This document shows positions 11,061-21,854 of a stretch of DNA of 64,000 nucleotides, in pieces. Below the pieces are notes generated by a model. That model saw only the letters and a program-made list of their open reading frames with translations. It was not told where the DNA came from and made no database searches. Positions within the stretch are counted from its first letter, which is position 1, and each line of letters starts with the position of its first letter. This DNA comes from Arion vulgaris (lineage: Eukaryota; Mollusca; Gastropoda; Stylommatophora; Arionidae), in contig CM036755.1 in NCBI GenBank assembly GCA_020796225.1, positions 45,302,306 through 45,366,305 on the forward strand, read 5' to 3'. Both the position numbers and the translations under genes were made by a program.

Positions 11061-11308
11061 GTGTTTAGATGGTACATGGCTGGACTAAAGGAGATCATGA
11101 TCTACAGTGTTTAGACGGTACACGGCTGAACAACAAGAGACCCTGATCCTTGTGTTTATACGGTACACGGCGGAACTATCTGAGACCCTGATCCTTGTGT
11201 TTATACGGTACACGGCGGAACTATCTGAGACCCTGATCCTTGTGTTTATACGGTACACGGCTGGACTATCTGAGACCCTGATCCTTGTGTTTATACGGTA
11301 CACAGCAA
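11061..11308. repeat. 45 bp minisatellite, ~5 copies
   Basis: The unit is GTGTTTATACGGTACACGGC, then (G/T)GGAACTATCTGAGACCC and TGATCCTT. 45 is a multiple of three, so frames stay open on both strands without being genes. The first unit is diverged (46 bp). Confidence 0.93.
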
Positions 11309-11363
11309 TGGTCTGGCATTTTGTTTCGACAAAAGATCGACGTCAGAACTGATTAACTGCACC

Positions 11364-11364
<1 letters not shown>

Positions 11365-11398
<34 letters not shown>

Positions 11399-11408
11399 CA
11401 GAGAGACA

Positions 11409-11442
<34 letters not shown>
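11365..11442. repeat. (GA)n microsatellite with GACA interruptions
   Basis: GA dinucleotides interrupted by GACAGAGA. Confidence 0.97.
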
Positions 11443-11518
11443 ACGAGTTGTGGAGAGACATGATCGCGTACGTGGGCAAGCATGGCATAAGATTGGTTGT
11501 AATTACAAATACCTCTAG

Positions 11519-11794
11519 AGGTTTCAATGGCGAAGTAGTTAAAACGTTTGCCTGTAGTTCTAAAGTGTGTGAGTTCGAATTATAACCGAGTCACATCTTG
11601 TAAGTGGTGGCTGATGTAGGACATGGGGAAACTACTCTAGTAACTAAAAAGCATCGCAGAAGTAGGATGAGCTGGCCTACTTGTAGGCTCATAACTGACA
11701 CAACGCACTATCGCTCTTAGACTCAGATCACATACAAATCACACAGAGTGGTTAACAAGTGGTCAATATGAAGTGTTTGAAGAAGAAGAAGAAG
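11519..11794 (+). mobile_element. chimeric SINE: family D tRNA-like head joined to family B body
   Basis: 11519-11603 matches the family D head (GCGAAGTAGTTAAAACGTTTG A-box region; GAGTTCGAATT decayed B box). From about 11605 the sequence becomes family B (GGGGAAACTACTCTAGTAAC, then the GGCCTACTTGTAGGC hairpin, CACAGAGTGGTTAACAAGTG and GAAGAAGAAGAAG). The usual B head and core are absent. Confidence 0.7.
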
Positions 11795-11813
11795 TACCCA
11801 CATTCTCATGACT

Positions 11814-13136
11814 GCAAGTCTGGTATACTAACCCCATCATCTCTCATGACTGCAAGTCTGGTATACTAACCCCATCCTCTCTCATGACTGCAAGTCTGGT
11901 ATACTAACCCCATCATCTCTCATGACTGCAAGTCTGGTATACTAACCCCATCCTCTCTCATGACTGCAAGTCTGGTATACTAACCCCATCATCTCTCATG
12001 ACTGCAAGTCTGGTATACTAACCCCATCATCTCTCATGACTGCAAGTCTGGTATACTAACCCCATCCTCTCTCATGACTGCAAGTCTGGTATACTAACCC
12101 CATCATCTCTCATGACTGCAAGTCTGGTATACTAACCCCATCCTCTCTCATGACTGCAAGTCTGGTATACTAACCCAAGAGATCATCATCTCTCATGACT
12201 GCAAGTCTGGTATACTAACCTCATCATCTCTCATGACTGCAAGTCTGGTATACTAACCCCAGAGATCATCATCCTCATGACTGCAAGTCTGGTATACTAA
12301 CCCCAGAGATCATCATCTCTCATGACTGCAAGTCTGGTATACTAACCCAAGAGATCATCATCTCTCATGACTGCAAGTCTGGTATACTAACCCCATCCTC
12401 TCTCATGACTGCAAGTCTGGTATACTAACCCCAGAGATCATCATCCTCATGACTGCAAGTCTGGTATACTAACCCCATCATCTCTCATGACTGCAAGTCT
12501 GGTATACTAACCCCAGAGATCATCATCCTCATGACTGCAAGTCTGGTATACTAACCCCAGAGATCATCATCTCTCATGACTGCAAGTCTGGTATACTAAC
12601 CCCAGAGATCATCATCTCTCATGACTGCAAGTCTGGTATACTAACCCCATCATCTCTCATGACTGCAAGTCTGGTATACTAACCCCATCCTCTCTCATGA
12701 CTGCAAGTCTGGTATACTAACCCCAGAGATCATCATCCTCATGACTGCAAGTCTGGTATACTAACCCCAGAGATCATCATCTCTCATGACTGCAAGTTTG
12801 CTATACTAACCCAAGAGATCATCATCCTCATGACTGCAAGTTTGGTATACTAACCCAAGAGATCATCATCTCTCATGACTGCAAGTCTGGTATACTAACC
12901 CAAGAGATCATCCTCCTCATGACTGCAAGTCTGGTATACTAACCCAAGAGATCATCCTCCTCATGACTGCAAGTCTGGTATACTAACCCAAGAGATCATC
13001 ATCTCTCATGACTGCAAGTCTGGTATACTAACCCAAGAGATCATCCTCCTCATGACTGCAAGTCTGGTATACTAACCCAAGAGATCATCATCTCTCATGA
13101 CTGCAAGTCTGGTATACTAACCCAAGAGATCATCAT
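11814..13136. repeat. 38/45 bp composite minisatellite, ~32 copies
   Basis: All units share ATGACTGCAAGTCTGGTATA then CTAACCC. Short units (38 bp) continue CATC(A/C)TCTCTC; long units (44-45 bp) carry an extra AGAGATCAT. The left third is short units only, the middle is mixed, and from about 12790 only the long AACCCAAGAGATCAT type occurs. Confidence 0.97.
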
Positions 13137-13166
13137 CCCCCAATCATTTTATCACCAGCACTTCTA

Positions 13167-13198
13167 TGTTTCTCTCTCTATCTCTCTCTATCTCTCGT

Positions 13199-13230
<32 letters not shown>

Positions 13231-13377
13231 GTTCTCTCTCTCTCTCTCTCTCTCACTCTCTCTCTCTCTATCTCTCGCTCTCTCTCGCTCTCTCTCTCTC
13301 TATCTCTCTCGTTCTCTCTCTCCCCTCCTCTCTCTCTCTATCTCTCGCTCTCTCTCGCTCTCTCTCTCTCTCTCGAT
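13167..13377. repeat. (CT)n microsatellite with TATC/CGTT interruptions
   Basis: CT-rich simple repeat. The apparent Ser/Leu frame here is a translation of the repeat. Confidence 0.97.
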
Positions 13378-13684
13378 CGCGATCACCTAAAATTTCATGC
13401 AGACCTAGCATGGGTATGCTTCGTTACATCTTTAGCGTCATTTGGAGCCATCTGGTGCTTAGTGTTTGGTTTCTGCCAGCGTTTACTGGGTTCGCTCTCC
13501 GTCAGCCTATGGTTGTCCAAGCCAACCTGCCAGGCAGCAGATTATTTCTATGTTTAATTACATTTAACCTTCTAACCTTGAAATTCAGTTTTAAAATCTT
13601 ATCATAATTTGTCAATCGATATTCGCCTTCAGATGACACATGATAAAAGCAGGCCCCTGTATGCTAGTGTCAGGTTCTTATCAT
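13378..13684. other. no recognised feature
   Basis: A 65-codon frame lies here without recognisable domains, and I do not support it as a gene. Confidence 0.5.
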
Positions 13685-13833
13685 CAGGGCCGTGCGGTAT
13701 ATTTTCTCAGTATGACGCAAGTCCTCGAAATGCAGCCCCTTAAATGTTTATCTTTAAGATAACCTTCATTGTGATTTTGATTTCGCTGCTTATACCCCGC
13801 CCCTCCCCGCACCCCATCCTACGGCGCCGCCTG
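13685..13833 (+). mobile_element. repeat family K, possible short hAT-like MITE
   Basis: It begins CAGGGCCGTGCGG and ends GGCGCCGCCTG, so both ends are CAGG-type in inverted orientation. The interior is unusually GC-rich (CCCCGCCCCTCCCCGCACCC). Related to 10373-10475. No convincing target duplication was seen. Confidence 0.45.
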
Positions 13834-14041
13834 ATGCAGCCGCCCCTCTGTATCATAGCACAGCACGATCCTGCTTGTCATCCTTAGTTAGAATTATGTT
13901 TTAGTCTATTTAGTATTCTATGTCTGTATTTGTTTAAGACCTATGGTCGAAACGTCTAGCACTGTTTATTTTTATATTTAATTATTTATTTGTCCTAGCT
14001 TGTTTAATACTATAATATACGTGTCTTTTGTCCATACGTCA

Positions 14042-14409
14042 AAATTCTCCCATACGCCATGATAACCCAACATTCTCCCATACGCCATGATAACCCAACA
14101 TTCTCCCATACGCCATGATAACCCAACATTCTTCCATACGTCATGATAACCCAACATTCTCCCATACGTCATGATAACCCAACATTCTCCCATACGCCAT
14201 GATAACCCAACATTCTCCCATACGCCATGATAACCCAACATTCTCCCATACGCCATGATAACCCAACATTCTCCCATACGCCATGATAACCCAACATTCT
14301 CCCATACGCCATGATAACCCAACATTCTCCCATACGCCATGATAACCCAACATTCTCCCATACGTCATGATAACCCAACATTCTCCCATACGCCATGATA
14401 ACCCAACAT
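14042..14409. repeat. 28 bp minisatellite, ~13 copies
   Basis: The unit is CATTCTCCCATACGCCATGA then TAACCCAA, with CGCC/CGTC as the main variant. With a 28 bp period all three minus-strand frames stay open in turn. TAACCC is incidental, not telomeric. Confidence 0.97.
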
Positions 14410-14867
14410 TTTTCATGAAACATGCTTCATTGAGCTATAAAAATGTCTTGTTAATTATATAAATTACGTTGAGACTTAAAATTTGAAATCGTAGTTTATA
14501 TTTAGTTGAACAATTGACGCTAGCACACACACTTCAACCATCGGATTCTATACTCCAGAAGTACCCAATTTGTTTAAGTTTGATCCGAGTCTTTAACGCG
14601 ACCACGTAGGAGGTGCTTTCTTAATTCATCCTCTTCTGTTTTCTTGTTCGTGCTAATGGTGTGTGTGTAAGAGTTTTATTCAAAGATTTCTTCCACACAT
14701 ATTCCAAATACAAAACTTGAATGACTTTCTACAGAAAAATTAAAGCTTAGAGGCGGTTCAGTTTCATTTAACGTTTTGTGGGCGGGAAGCGTTAGAGACG
14801 ACACAAATGGGTGGCTTTTAGAGGAGGTGTGACGAATAGGATTTCCCAGTATTTGATAATGACATAA

Positions 14868-14938
14868 TGGCGGTCTTTGTTGCTAAGTGATTAAGCTCTT
14901 CCCTTGTGTTCCATAAGGTGGTGTGTTCGGATCCAGAC
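14868..14938 (+). mobile_element. SINE family D tRNA-like head
   Basis: GCTAAGTGATTAAGCTCTTC (A box) and TGTGTTCGGATCCAG (B box, one change), as at 60655 and 61698. It runs straight into a LINE fragment. Confidence 0.65.
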
Positions 14939-15116
14939 CACCTGCGAAAAAGCGGATATGACGGTAGAGCACATACTGCAAGATTGCCAATTGATAGCAG
15001 GCCTAAGAAAAGTAACCTGGCCTGAAAACAAAGAGCTTCGCGAAAAGTTGTACGGAGGAACGGAGTCCCTTAAAACCACGGTAGCATTCATGATAAAATC
15101 TGGTTCATCAGTCTAG
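14939..15116 (+). pseudogene. LINE-iota ORF2 C-terminal end
   Basis: The plus-strand frame reads ADMTVEHILQDCQL, TWPENKELREKLYGG and ESLKTTVAFMIKSGSSV before the stop. This is the zinc-finger-like end of RNase H-type non-LTR retrotransposon ORF2. The same end, triplicated, lies at 59129-59364 on the minus strand. Confidence 0.75.
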
Positions 15117-15164
15117 GCGGGGATCGAGAGAGAGAGAGAGAGAATCCGGACCGCGCGTTATTTT

Positions 15165-15247
15165 CACTTGTGCATTTTTTTCAGAAACCCTAGGATTGTT
15201 GCCGTAGTTACCGAGTTCGTGCTTTGTGCAAGGCTCTCGGCAGGTAA
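15165..15247 (+). mobile_element. SINE family D body fragment
   Basis: CCCTAGGATTGTTGCCG, GAGTTCGTGCTTTGTGCAA and CTCTCGGCAGGTAATGG match 60765-60830 and 61795-61860. Confidence 0.7.
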
Positions 15248-15248
15248 T

Positions 15249-15609
15249 GGACCTTTTCTGTGGCGTGAGACCTCTAGACCATGTTTTCTGTGGCGTGAGA
15301 CCTAACCATGTTTTCTGTGGCGTGAGACCTAGCCATGTTTTCTGTGGCGTGAGACCTAGCCATGTTTTCTGTGGCGTGAGACCTAGCCATGTTTTCTGTG
15401 GCGTGAGACCTAGACCATGTTTCTGTGGCGTGAGACCTAACCATGTTTTCTGTGGCGTGAGACCTAACCATGTGTTCTGTGGCGTGAGACCTAGCCATGT
15501 TTTCTGTGGCGTGAGACCTAGCCATGTTTTCTGTGGCGTGAGACCTAGCCATGTTTTCTGTGGCGTGAGACCTAGCCATGTTTTCTGTGGCGTGAGACCT
15601 AGCCATGTG
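15249..15609. repeat. 27 bp minisatellite, ~13 copies
   Basis: The unit is GTTTTCTGTGGCGTGAGACC then TAGCCAT, with minor indels. 27 is divisible by three, so long repetitive frames appear on both strands. It starts at the truncated edge of the SINE-D body. Confidence 0.96.
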
Positions 15610-15651
15610 TAATTCTGTGCATAAGACAACCTGTTTAGATATACATTCTCC

Positions 15652-15826
15652 GTCTGCCCAGCGTGCGAGCGCTTGACCAGGTGACTATCCTCTGTGTGGC
15701 GAGGTTCAATTCTGCGGATGGCAGAAGCCAAAAGCCACAGATTCCCCAGATTTACGGTGTTCGTGGCACCGAGCCGAAGAGCTGAAAAGCTCAAATGCTT
15801 TTGGATAGAAAAAAAAAAAAAAAAAG
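15652..15826 (+). mobile_element. SINE family C, full-length
   Basis: Head CGTCTGCCCAGCGTGCGAGC, B box GGTTCAATTC, body TTTACGGTGTTCGTGGCACC, GAAAAGCTCAAATGC and an A17 tail. One internal sentence of the body (GGTTACGATGTCCA) is deleted. Confidence 0.85.
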
Positions 15827-15994
15827 ATACACCCTTCAGATCCGTAACCGTATCCATTAGTATGTCCTGTCTAACATCTTCAGTTTGTTTGATCAGGCTA
15901 CCTCCCCTCCTCCCCCGCCCCGAACACACACCCCATCCGAACATCAACAAAACATCATTTAATAGTTGGAGAGAGAAAAAATGGTTTCCCTGAA

Positions 15995-16104
15995 ACAGCA
16001 GGTCTTCCAGCTCCGGTTACCTGCGGTCCTGTCTGAGTAAATTAAGGACACAGCAGGTCTTCCAGCTCCGGTTACCTGCGGTCCTGTCTGTGTAAATTAA
16101 AGAT
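15995..16104. repeat. 55 bp direct duplication
   Basis: Two head-to-tail copies begin ACAGCAGGTCTTCCAGCTCC and differ by one or two bases. Confidence 0.93.
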
Positions 16105-16182
16105 ACATATCATTGAATCTCACTGTAATGTGATACATCGTACGCCGCGACTTTGTTGAATTCAAAGAAATATATTAAGTGA

Positions 16183-16455
16183 AGGTATATATATATGTCT
16201 CATACACGTTGTATGTGACTACCACATATATATGTCTCATACACGTTGTATGTGACTACCACATATATATATCTCTTACACGTTGTATGTGACTACCACA
16301 TATATATGTCTCTTACACGTTGTATGTGACTACCACATATATATGTCTCTTACACGTTGTATGTGACTACCACATATATATGTCTCATACACGTTGTATG
16401 TGACTACCATATATATATGTCTCATACACGTTGTATGTGACTGCCACATATATGT
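16183..16455. repeat. 37 bp minisatellite, ~7 copies
   Basis: The unit contains ACACGTTGTATGTGACTACC and ACATATATATGTCTC. Alternation of ATAC/TTAC divides the copies into two variants. Confidence 0.95.
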
Positions 16456-16625
16456 ATAACCTTCTCTATTTAATCTTTCAGTATGTCTTCTTTGTAGTTT
16501 AACTCCTTCGTCCTACTAAGACGATATACTGGCTCGTGGTACTTGCTAAAATGACGCAAAGCCAGTTGAGTAGTTATTTCAGTGAATTTCTTCACTTCGG
16601 TTCTATCCTTTTGCTTGATAAAAGC

Positions 16626-17432
16626 CTTTTTGTTATTGTTATTATTATTGTTATTATTATTGTTATTATTTTTGTATATTGTTATTATTTTTGTATATTG
16701 TTATTATTTTTGTATATTGCTATTATTTTTGTATATTGTTATTGTTATTATTTTTGTATATTGTTATTGTTATTATTTTTGTATATTGTTATTGTTATTA
16801 TTTTTGTATATTGTTATTATTATTGTATATTGTTATTATTTTTGTATATTGTTTTTGTATATTGTTATTGTTTTTGTATATTGTTATTGTTTTTGTATAT
16901 TGTTATTGTTTTTGTATATTGTTATTGTTTTTGTATTTTGTTATTGTTTTTGTATTTTGTTATTGTTTTTGTATATTGTTATTATTATTGTATATTGTTA
17001 TTATTTTTGTATATTGTTTTTGTATATTGTTATTGTTTTTGTATATTGTTATTGTTTTTGTATTTTGTTATTGTTTTTGTATTTTGTTATTGTTTTTATA
17101 TATTGTTATTGTTTTTGTATTTTGTTATTGTTTTTGTATATTGTTATTGTTTTTGTATATTGTTATTGTTTTTGTAGTTTGTTATTGTTTTTATATATTG
17201 TTATTGTTTTTGTATATTGTTATTGTTTTTGTATTTTGTTATTGTTTTTGTATTTTGTTATTGTTTTTATATATTGTTATTGTTTTTGTATATTGTTATT
17301 GTTTTTGTATTTTGTTATTGTTTTTGTATTTTGTTATTGTTTTTGTATTTTGTTATTGTTTTTATATATTGTTATTGTTTTTGTATTTTGTTATTGTTTT
17401 TGTATATTGTTATTGTTTTTTATATTGTAAAT
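16626..17432. repeat. T/A-rich microsatellite-like array (TTGTTATTGTTTTTGTATA)
   Basis: About 800 bp of TTGTTATT and TTGTATATTG blocks, quasi-periodic at about 20-21 bp. The long hydrophobic frames here (over 200 codons, FVYCYCFCILLL type) only translate the repeat. Confidence 0.95.
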
Positions 17433-17471
17433 CTACAGTATACTTTGTTTTTACGTGTTGCGTTATTTTAG

Positions 17472-17690
17472 TATACGCCCGCCTGCCCATCGTGTTCGTA
17501 GCTAGTTGGAAGACGGGTTGCAATCCCCCTGTGAGTGCGGTTAAATTCTACGGGCTGGCAGAAAAGCCACAGGTTCTCCAGATTTACGGTGTTCGTGGCA
17601 ACGAACCGAAGAGTTGCGATGTCCATAGCACCGAGCCGAAGAGCTGAAAGCTCAAGTATTCTGGATTGAAAAAGAACGAAAAACATTTCA
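17472..17690 (+). mobile_element. SINE family C, full-length
   Basis: Head with CGTAGCTAGTTGGAAGACGG, body TTTACGGTGTTCGTGGCAAC, ATGTCCATAGCACCGAGCC and GAAAGCTCAAGTATTCTGG, then an A-rich tail. Confidence 0.87.
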
Positions 17691-17714
17691 GTTTACATTG
17701 CTACATCTGACGTC

Positions 17715-17850
17715 ACAGAAGACACCTCTGCATGGCGGGGGACACTTATTATAAGAAAAGCAGACCTTCACGCACAAATCAGTCAGAAACGCCGTGCCAG
17801 GAGCCCCGACTATGTCTGAATTAATAGCTCGCGAACGTAAGAAGAAGAAG
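17715..17850 (+). repeat. dispersed repeat family J, plus strand
   Basis: Shares CACGCACAAATCAGTCAGAAA, GACTATGTCTGAATT and a GCGAACGTAAGAAG end with 60030-60155, and inverted with the minus-strand J copies. Confidence 0.55.
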
Positions 17851-17927
17851 TATACATTGTCTTATAATACGGCGTTCGGTCGTAAATACACTTACGGATT
17901 GAATGAGTTAAGGTTTGCTTGAGTTGG

Positions 17928-18347
17928 CAAATAATATAATAATTCCTCTCGTACCGTTATACGTTACATAGGGCCTGCAAGTAATTTCTCCATACCGCTC
18001 TATCCTGGGCAACTCGCTCAATCTCCTGCATGGAACTGAGACCGATATTTCCTGCCTCTCTCAGTTAGTTTCAGGGTCTCCTTAGGTCGACCTCTCTTTC
18101 TTGAACCCTTTGTATCCCACTTCAATGCCTGCTTTGATATTCTTTGATCATTTCTCCTCAAGGTGTGTCCAACATATCTCCATCTTCTCTTTCTTATAAC
18201 AGTTGTCACTAGTGGTTGAACAGACATGTCTCTGATTTCATCATTTCTCCTGAATTCGTTCCATTTTATATTCATTATTTTTCACAGACATCTATTTTCA
18301 AATGCATTCAACTTGCTTTCTATATCTTTAGTCATTTTCCATATCTT
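17928..18347 (-). pseudogene. LINE-alpha 3' end and ORF2 C-terminus
   Basis: The minus strand has NIKWNEFRRNDEIRDMS, RRWRYVGHTLRRNDQRISK, GSRKRGRPKETLKLTERG, then CCCTATGTAACGTATAACGG, GAGAGGAATTATTA as the 3' end. It is about as long as the 26560 copy but frame-broken. Confidence 0.88.
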
Positions 18348-18419
18348 TAGTTAGCAAATAGAAATATCTTAATTATAAACCTAACTGTCTCTTTCTTTTT
18401 TTTTTTCTCCAATCCTGTT

Positions 18420-18775
18420 TTGTCTTACAGCGTCAGATCAAGAAGAGATTTCTAAAACGGGCCTTTGTGTGCGCTTCGTAGATAGTGTTTTTCGTCGGTT
18501 CTGTTATCTCTGAGGTTCATCTTTTGCGTGGCCTGCCTTATGCTTTGTACCCATTGTATCAGAGCAGCATTGCGCTTTGAGGCACACTGTCTGTTGGTAA
18601 TCTGCTTATAGGGACGAACCATGTAATTTATTGTTTCTTGATGAAGTTCGGTACTGATGTTGTACCCACTTTTTCCTGATGTCTTCATTTCTCAACCGGT
18701 CTCTTCTTGTTACCCCAGCATTCTGCATAGACACTTCATCTCTGTCGTGACTAGTTTTCCACTATCATTATCTAA
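18420..18775 (-). pseudogene. LINE-eta ORF2 C-terminal remnant
   Basis: Minus-strand frames, shifted several times, contain RKLVTTE-like, ITWF..ISRLPTDSVPQSA and YNGYKAYGRPRKR, matching the LINE-eta block at 21855-22250 (KCFGHLTRMPW, RGRPRKRWSDSIKNR). Confidence 0.65.
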
Positions 18776-19430
18776 TTGTCTCTTATTGTGTCAAATGAAA
18801 AACGTGACAAAGCTAAATTCTGGAATTATGACATTCAAACAGTATATTCCTGCAGAAATTTGTAGTTTAACGCAACCATTTTCAAATCTTTGCGTGCTTT
18901 TTAAAACTAGTTAATGAGTTGAGTTAGTTTGGAAATGTGTACATGTCATAGCGTTTTCATTCATCCAATATACTAGGTCACTGAACATGCTGTGAACGGG
19001 AAAAACACTTAATTGCATTATTCTGAACAGGGCACATCACTTGAAAAATCGGATCAAAATTTCTTAGCTTACCAAAACACATAAGAAAAAGGCTATTTTT
19101 CAATTGTTGTTTCAACTTTTTTGTTTCTGTAAGATTTGATTTATTATGCAATTTATAAATTTCAAAAAAGTAAAAATAACTGGTTTTCATACCGTGAGGT
19201 ACATTGATGAATACGGTATTAGACGCGCAATTTACTTTAAAATCGGCACGCGATGGGTGGCATGGACAACATCACTCCGGCCATCTTAAATTTCTAGTAT
19301 TGTCGTAAACCAACTGATGCTGGGTTAACCTGATAGCCATTACGGTTAGGAAAAAAATCAACTCCAAAATTCAATGCAAGTAAGTAAAACAGTTATTCCT
19401 CTGCATTCGCCCTCTATAAATTCAGTCAAA
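18776..19430. other. no recognised feature
   Basis: AT-rich sequence with short random frames. No repeat relative was found by eye. Confidence 0.5.
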
Positions 19431-19560
19431 GTTAGGCACCTGGTATGGTGCTTCTTACGCTTTTTGCGTGAAGACCTGCTTTCTTTATAATATGAGTGTT
19501 CCACTAGCCATACAGACGTGTCGTCTCCGACATCAGAGATACGAAACAGTTATTAAAACT
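19430..19560 (-). repeat. dispersed repeat family J
   Basis: GGCACCTGGTATGGTGCTTC, TTTTTGCGTGAAG and CTCCGACATCAGAGATA match the other minus-strand J copies. Confidence 0.55.
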
Positions 19561-19636
19561 GAACAAATTCGTATGTAATAGTATTGAAAGGTAGAACTTA
19601 TCTGGTTATTTTATTTTGATGGCTGTAACCTAGCAC

Positions 19637-19638
<2 letters not shown>

Positions 19639-19689
<51 letters not shown>
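19639..19689. repeat. (AT)n microsatellite
   Basis: About 25 uninterrupted AT dinucleotides at the 3' end of the adjoining LINE-alpha copy, where other copies carry ATT repeats. Confidence 0.97.
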
Positions 19690-19691
<2 letters not shown>

Positions 19692-20640
19692 TTCTCTTAC
19701 CGTAATACATTACATATGACCTGCAAGCAGTTTCTTCACACTGTTCTATATTAAGCAACTCGTTCAACCTCTTCTATTGAATTGAGTCTGATATTTATCG
19801 TTTCTCTCAGTGAAGTTTGCTTCATGGTTTCTCTAGGGCTGATATTTCTCGTTTCTCTCAGTCAAGTTTGCTTCATAGTTTCTCTAGGGCTGATATTTCT
19901 CGTTTCTCTCAGTCAAGTTTGCTTCATGGTTTCTCTAGGGCTGATATTTCTCGTTTCTCTCAGTCAAGTTTGCTTCATGGTTTCTCTAGGGCTGATATTT
20001 CTCGTTTCTCTCAGTCGTTTGCTTCATGGTTTCTCTAGGGCTGATATTTTCGTTTCTCTAGTCAAATTTCGCTTCATGGTTTCTCTAGGGCTGATATTTC
20101 TCGTTTCTCTCAGTCAAGTTCGCTTCATGGTTTCTCTAGGGCTGATATTTCTCGTTTCTCTCAGTCAAATTTACTTCATGGTTTCTCTAGGGCTGATATT
20201 TCTCGTTTCTCTCAGTCAAGTTCGCTTCATGGTTTCTCTAGGGCTGATATTTCTCGTTTCTCTCAGTCAAATTTGCTTCATGGTTTCTCTAGGGCTGATA
20301 TTTCTCGTTTCTCTCAGTAAATTTCGCTTCATGGTTTCTCTAGGGCTGATATTTCTCGTTTCTCTTAGTCAAGTTCGCTTCATGGTTTCTCTAGGACTGA
20401 TATTTCTCGTTTCTCTCAGTCAAGTTCGCTTCATGGTTTCTCTAGGGCTGATATTTCTCGTTTCTCTTAGTCAAGTTCGCTTCATGGTTTCTCTAGGGCG
20501 TCCACTCTTTCTTGAACTCTTTGTTTCTCCCACTTCAATGTCTATTTTACGACTTTTTGATGATTTCTTCTCAGAGTATGTCCAACACATCTCCATCTTC
20601 TTTTCTTATAACAGGTGTTACTAGGGGTTGACCAGAAATT
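19690..20640 (-). pseudogene. LINE-alpha C-terminal remnant expanded by an internal array
   Basis: The minus-strand LINE-alpha 3' end (19690-19800) and its more upstream ORF2 segment (20500-20640, RRWRCVGHTLRRNHQ) are separated by the 51 bp array below, whose unit is LINE-alpha sequence. Without the array the element would be about 240 bp. Confidence 0.82.
19788..20500. repeat. 51 bp minisatellite, ~14 copies, inside LINE-alpha
   Basis: The unit is CTGATATTTCTCGTTTCTCT, CAGTCAAGTTTGCTTCATGG, TTTCTCTAGGG. The unexpanded LINE-alpha segment at 18040-18090 (GATATTTCCTGCCTCTCTCA..TTTCAGGGTCTCC) is clearly its ancestor. 51 is divisible by three, giving a 280-codon spurious frame. Confidence 0.95.
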
Positions 20641-20654
20641 ATTATTAAAATTTC

Positions 20655-20870
20655 CAAATTTATAATCAGTTACACCCTGAATCCCTAACTTTGTGGTTTT
20701 CCTCTTTGCCGGTATGTCAGCCTCCATTATGATCTTCTACCCTTCGTGTCTATTTAGATGTCCCAAATACTTTAATTTTCTCATTCTCATTTGTAGCATC
20801 AACTAGTTTTCTTTTGAGTTATTTCTGGATAGATCTATTTGTTCTCTTCTCTATCTGTTTTAAGTTGTTT
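20655..20870 (-). pseudogene. LINE-zeta remnant
   Basis: The minus strand matches the better copy at 35210-35705 (RTNRSIQKEL, LMLQIRMRKLRYFGH). Here it is short and frame-shifted; CTCATTCTCATTTGTAGCAT is the clearest shared word. Confidence 0.7.
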
Positions 20871-20897
20871 AAATTTTTTTGTTGAGAGGATCTGTAA

Positions 20898-21556
20898 GGG
20901 GGATTCTGGTTTTGAGACTTTTTCGTTGCTTTGGTATTAATGTAGAATTTGTATAACAATTTTGAAAAATTGTGACTTGGAATAGTAGAAAAAATAAAAA
21001 TAAAAAAATGTCAATGCGTTGCCATGGAAACAATAAAAGATGGCCGCCAAACACAACATTTCAAATCCCTAAGGCTCTGAAGTTAATGAATATAAATGAA
21101 TTATGTTTTCATTCTAAGGTGAGCAATTGTAATATCTAAAAAATTACACATGATTTTTAGGATATATTAAATATTACATTTTGTATGAATCTTTGGGTAA
21201 ACACACCCAACCCCCAAAACAGCTATATTTGACCGAATTTTGAGGTAATTTTACCAAAAATTAATAAAAATTAAATATTTAATGTATCCTAAAAATGATG
21301 TGTAATATTTTAGATATTACAATTGCGCACTTAGAGTGAAAACAGAATTCATTTACATTCATTAGATTCAGAGCCGTAAGGATTTGAAATTTTGTTTTTT
21401 GGCGGCCATTTTGTATTGTTTCCATGGCAACGCTTTGACATATATTTTTTTACAAATTTTTTTCTACTATTCTAAGTCATAATCTTTAAAAATGGCTATA
21501 CAAATTTTACATTAATGTGAAAACAACGAAAATAGCTTCATGATCCCCATACCCCC
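20898..21556. repeat. 659 bp fold-back element: long inverted repeat with ~280 bp arms
   Basis: The left arm (20898-21178) and right arm (21268-21556) are reverse complements with scattered mismatches: GTTGCCATGGAAACAATA against TATTGTTTCCATGGCAAC, and GATGGCCGCCAAA against TTTTGGCGGCCATT. The loop is about 90 bp. The outer tips are GGGGG and CCCCC. There is no coding content. It looks like a non-autonomous fold-back/MITE-type element; no target duplication was identified. Confidence 0.9.
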
Positions 21557-21564
21557 GAATCCTC

Positions 21565-21795
21565 CCGGTAGTACGCTCGACACAACCCAAGCGTTCCTGG
21601 TTCAAACTCCGGACAAGTTTGGAAGCAAATTAGTTCCCTTGGATTTCTACGAACGATAAAAATAGACTTCACCGTTCAAAAAGCAATGGTAAACTACTGA
21701 ACGTATAAGTGGTACATAGAAAGTCTTGGACTCGTTTACTGTTTGTTGATGGCTAAGCTAGTCCTGTAAAGGATATGCCACGATTGTCATTTTTA
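21565..21795 (+). mobile_element. SINE family G, near full-length
   Basis: Decayed tRNA-like head (CGTTCCTGGTTCAAACTCC B box), then GACAAGTTTGGAAGCAAATT, GATAAAAATAGACTTCACCG, AGCAATGGTAAACTACTG and CCTGTAAAGGATATGCCACG. This copy links the two halves seen separately at 38828 and 39598. Confidence 0.85.
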
Positions 21796-21854
21796 CCTTT
21801 TTCAATACCAAGTTTTTCCTTCTTTTAATCCTACTAATTAACGGCCAATTATAG

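Noticed and set aside
14042..14409. Telomere-like TAACCC repeats
   Set aside because: TAACCC occurs once per 28 bp unit within an ordinary minisatellite.
15108..15950. 280-codon frame on the minus strand with a 9-residue repeat
   Set aside because: It translates the 27 bp minisatellite plus a SINE C; both strands are equally open.
16536..17647. Overlapping frames of 200-320 codons with hydrophobic FVYCYCFCILLL repeats
   Set aside because: All three frames stay open because the DNA is a T/A-rich quasi-periodic repeat; no start context or domain.
19782..20624. 280-codon frame of SLGLIFLVSLSQVCFMV repeats
   Set aside because: 51 bp array derived from LINE-alpha, antisense to the LINE's own coding strand.
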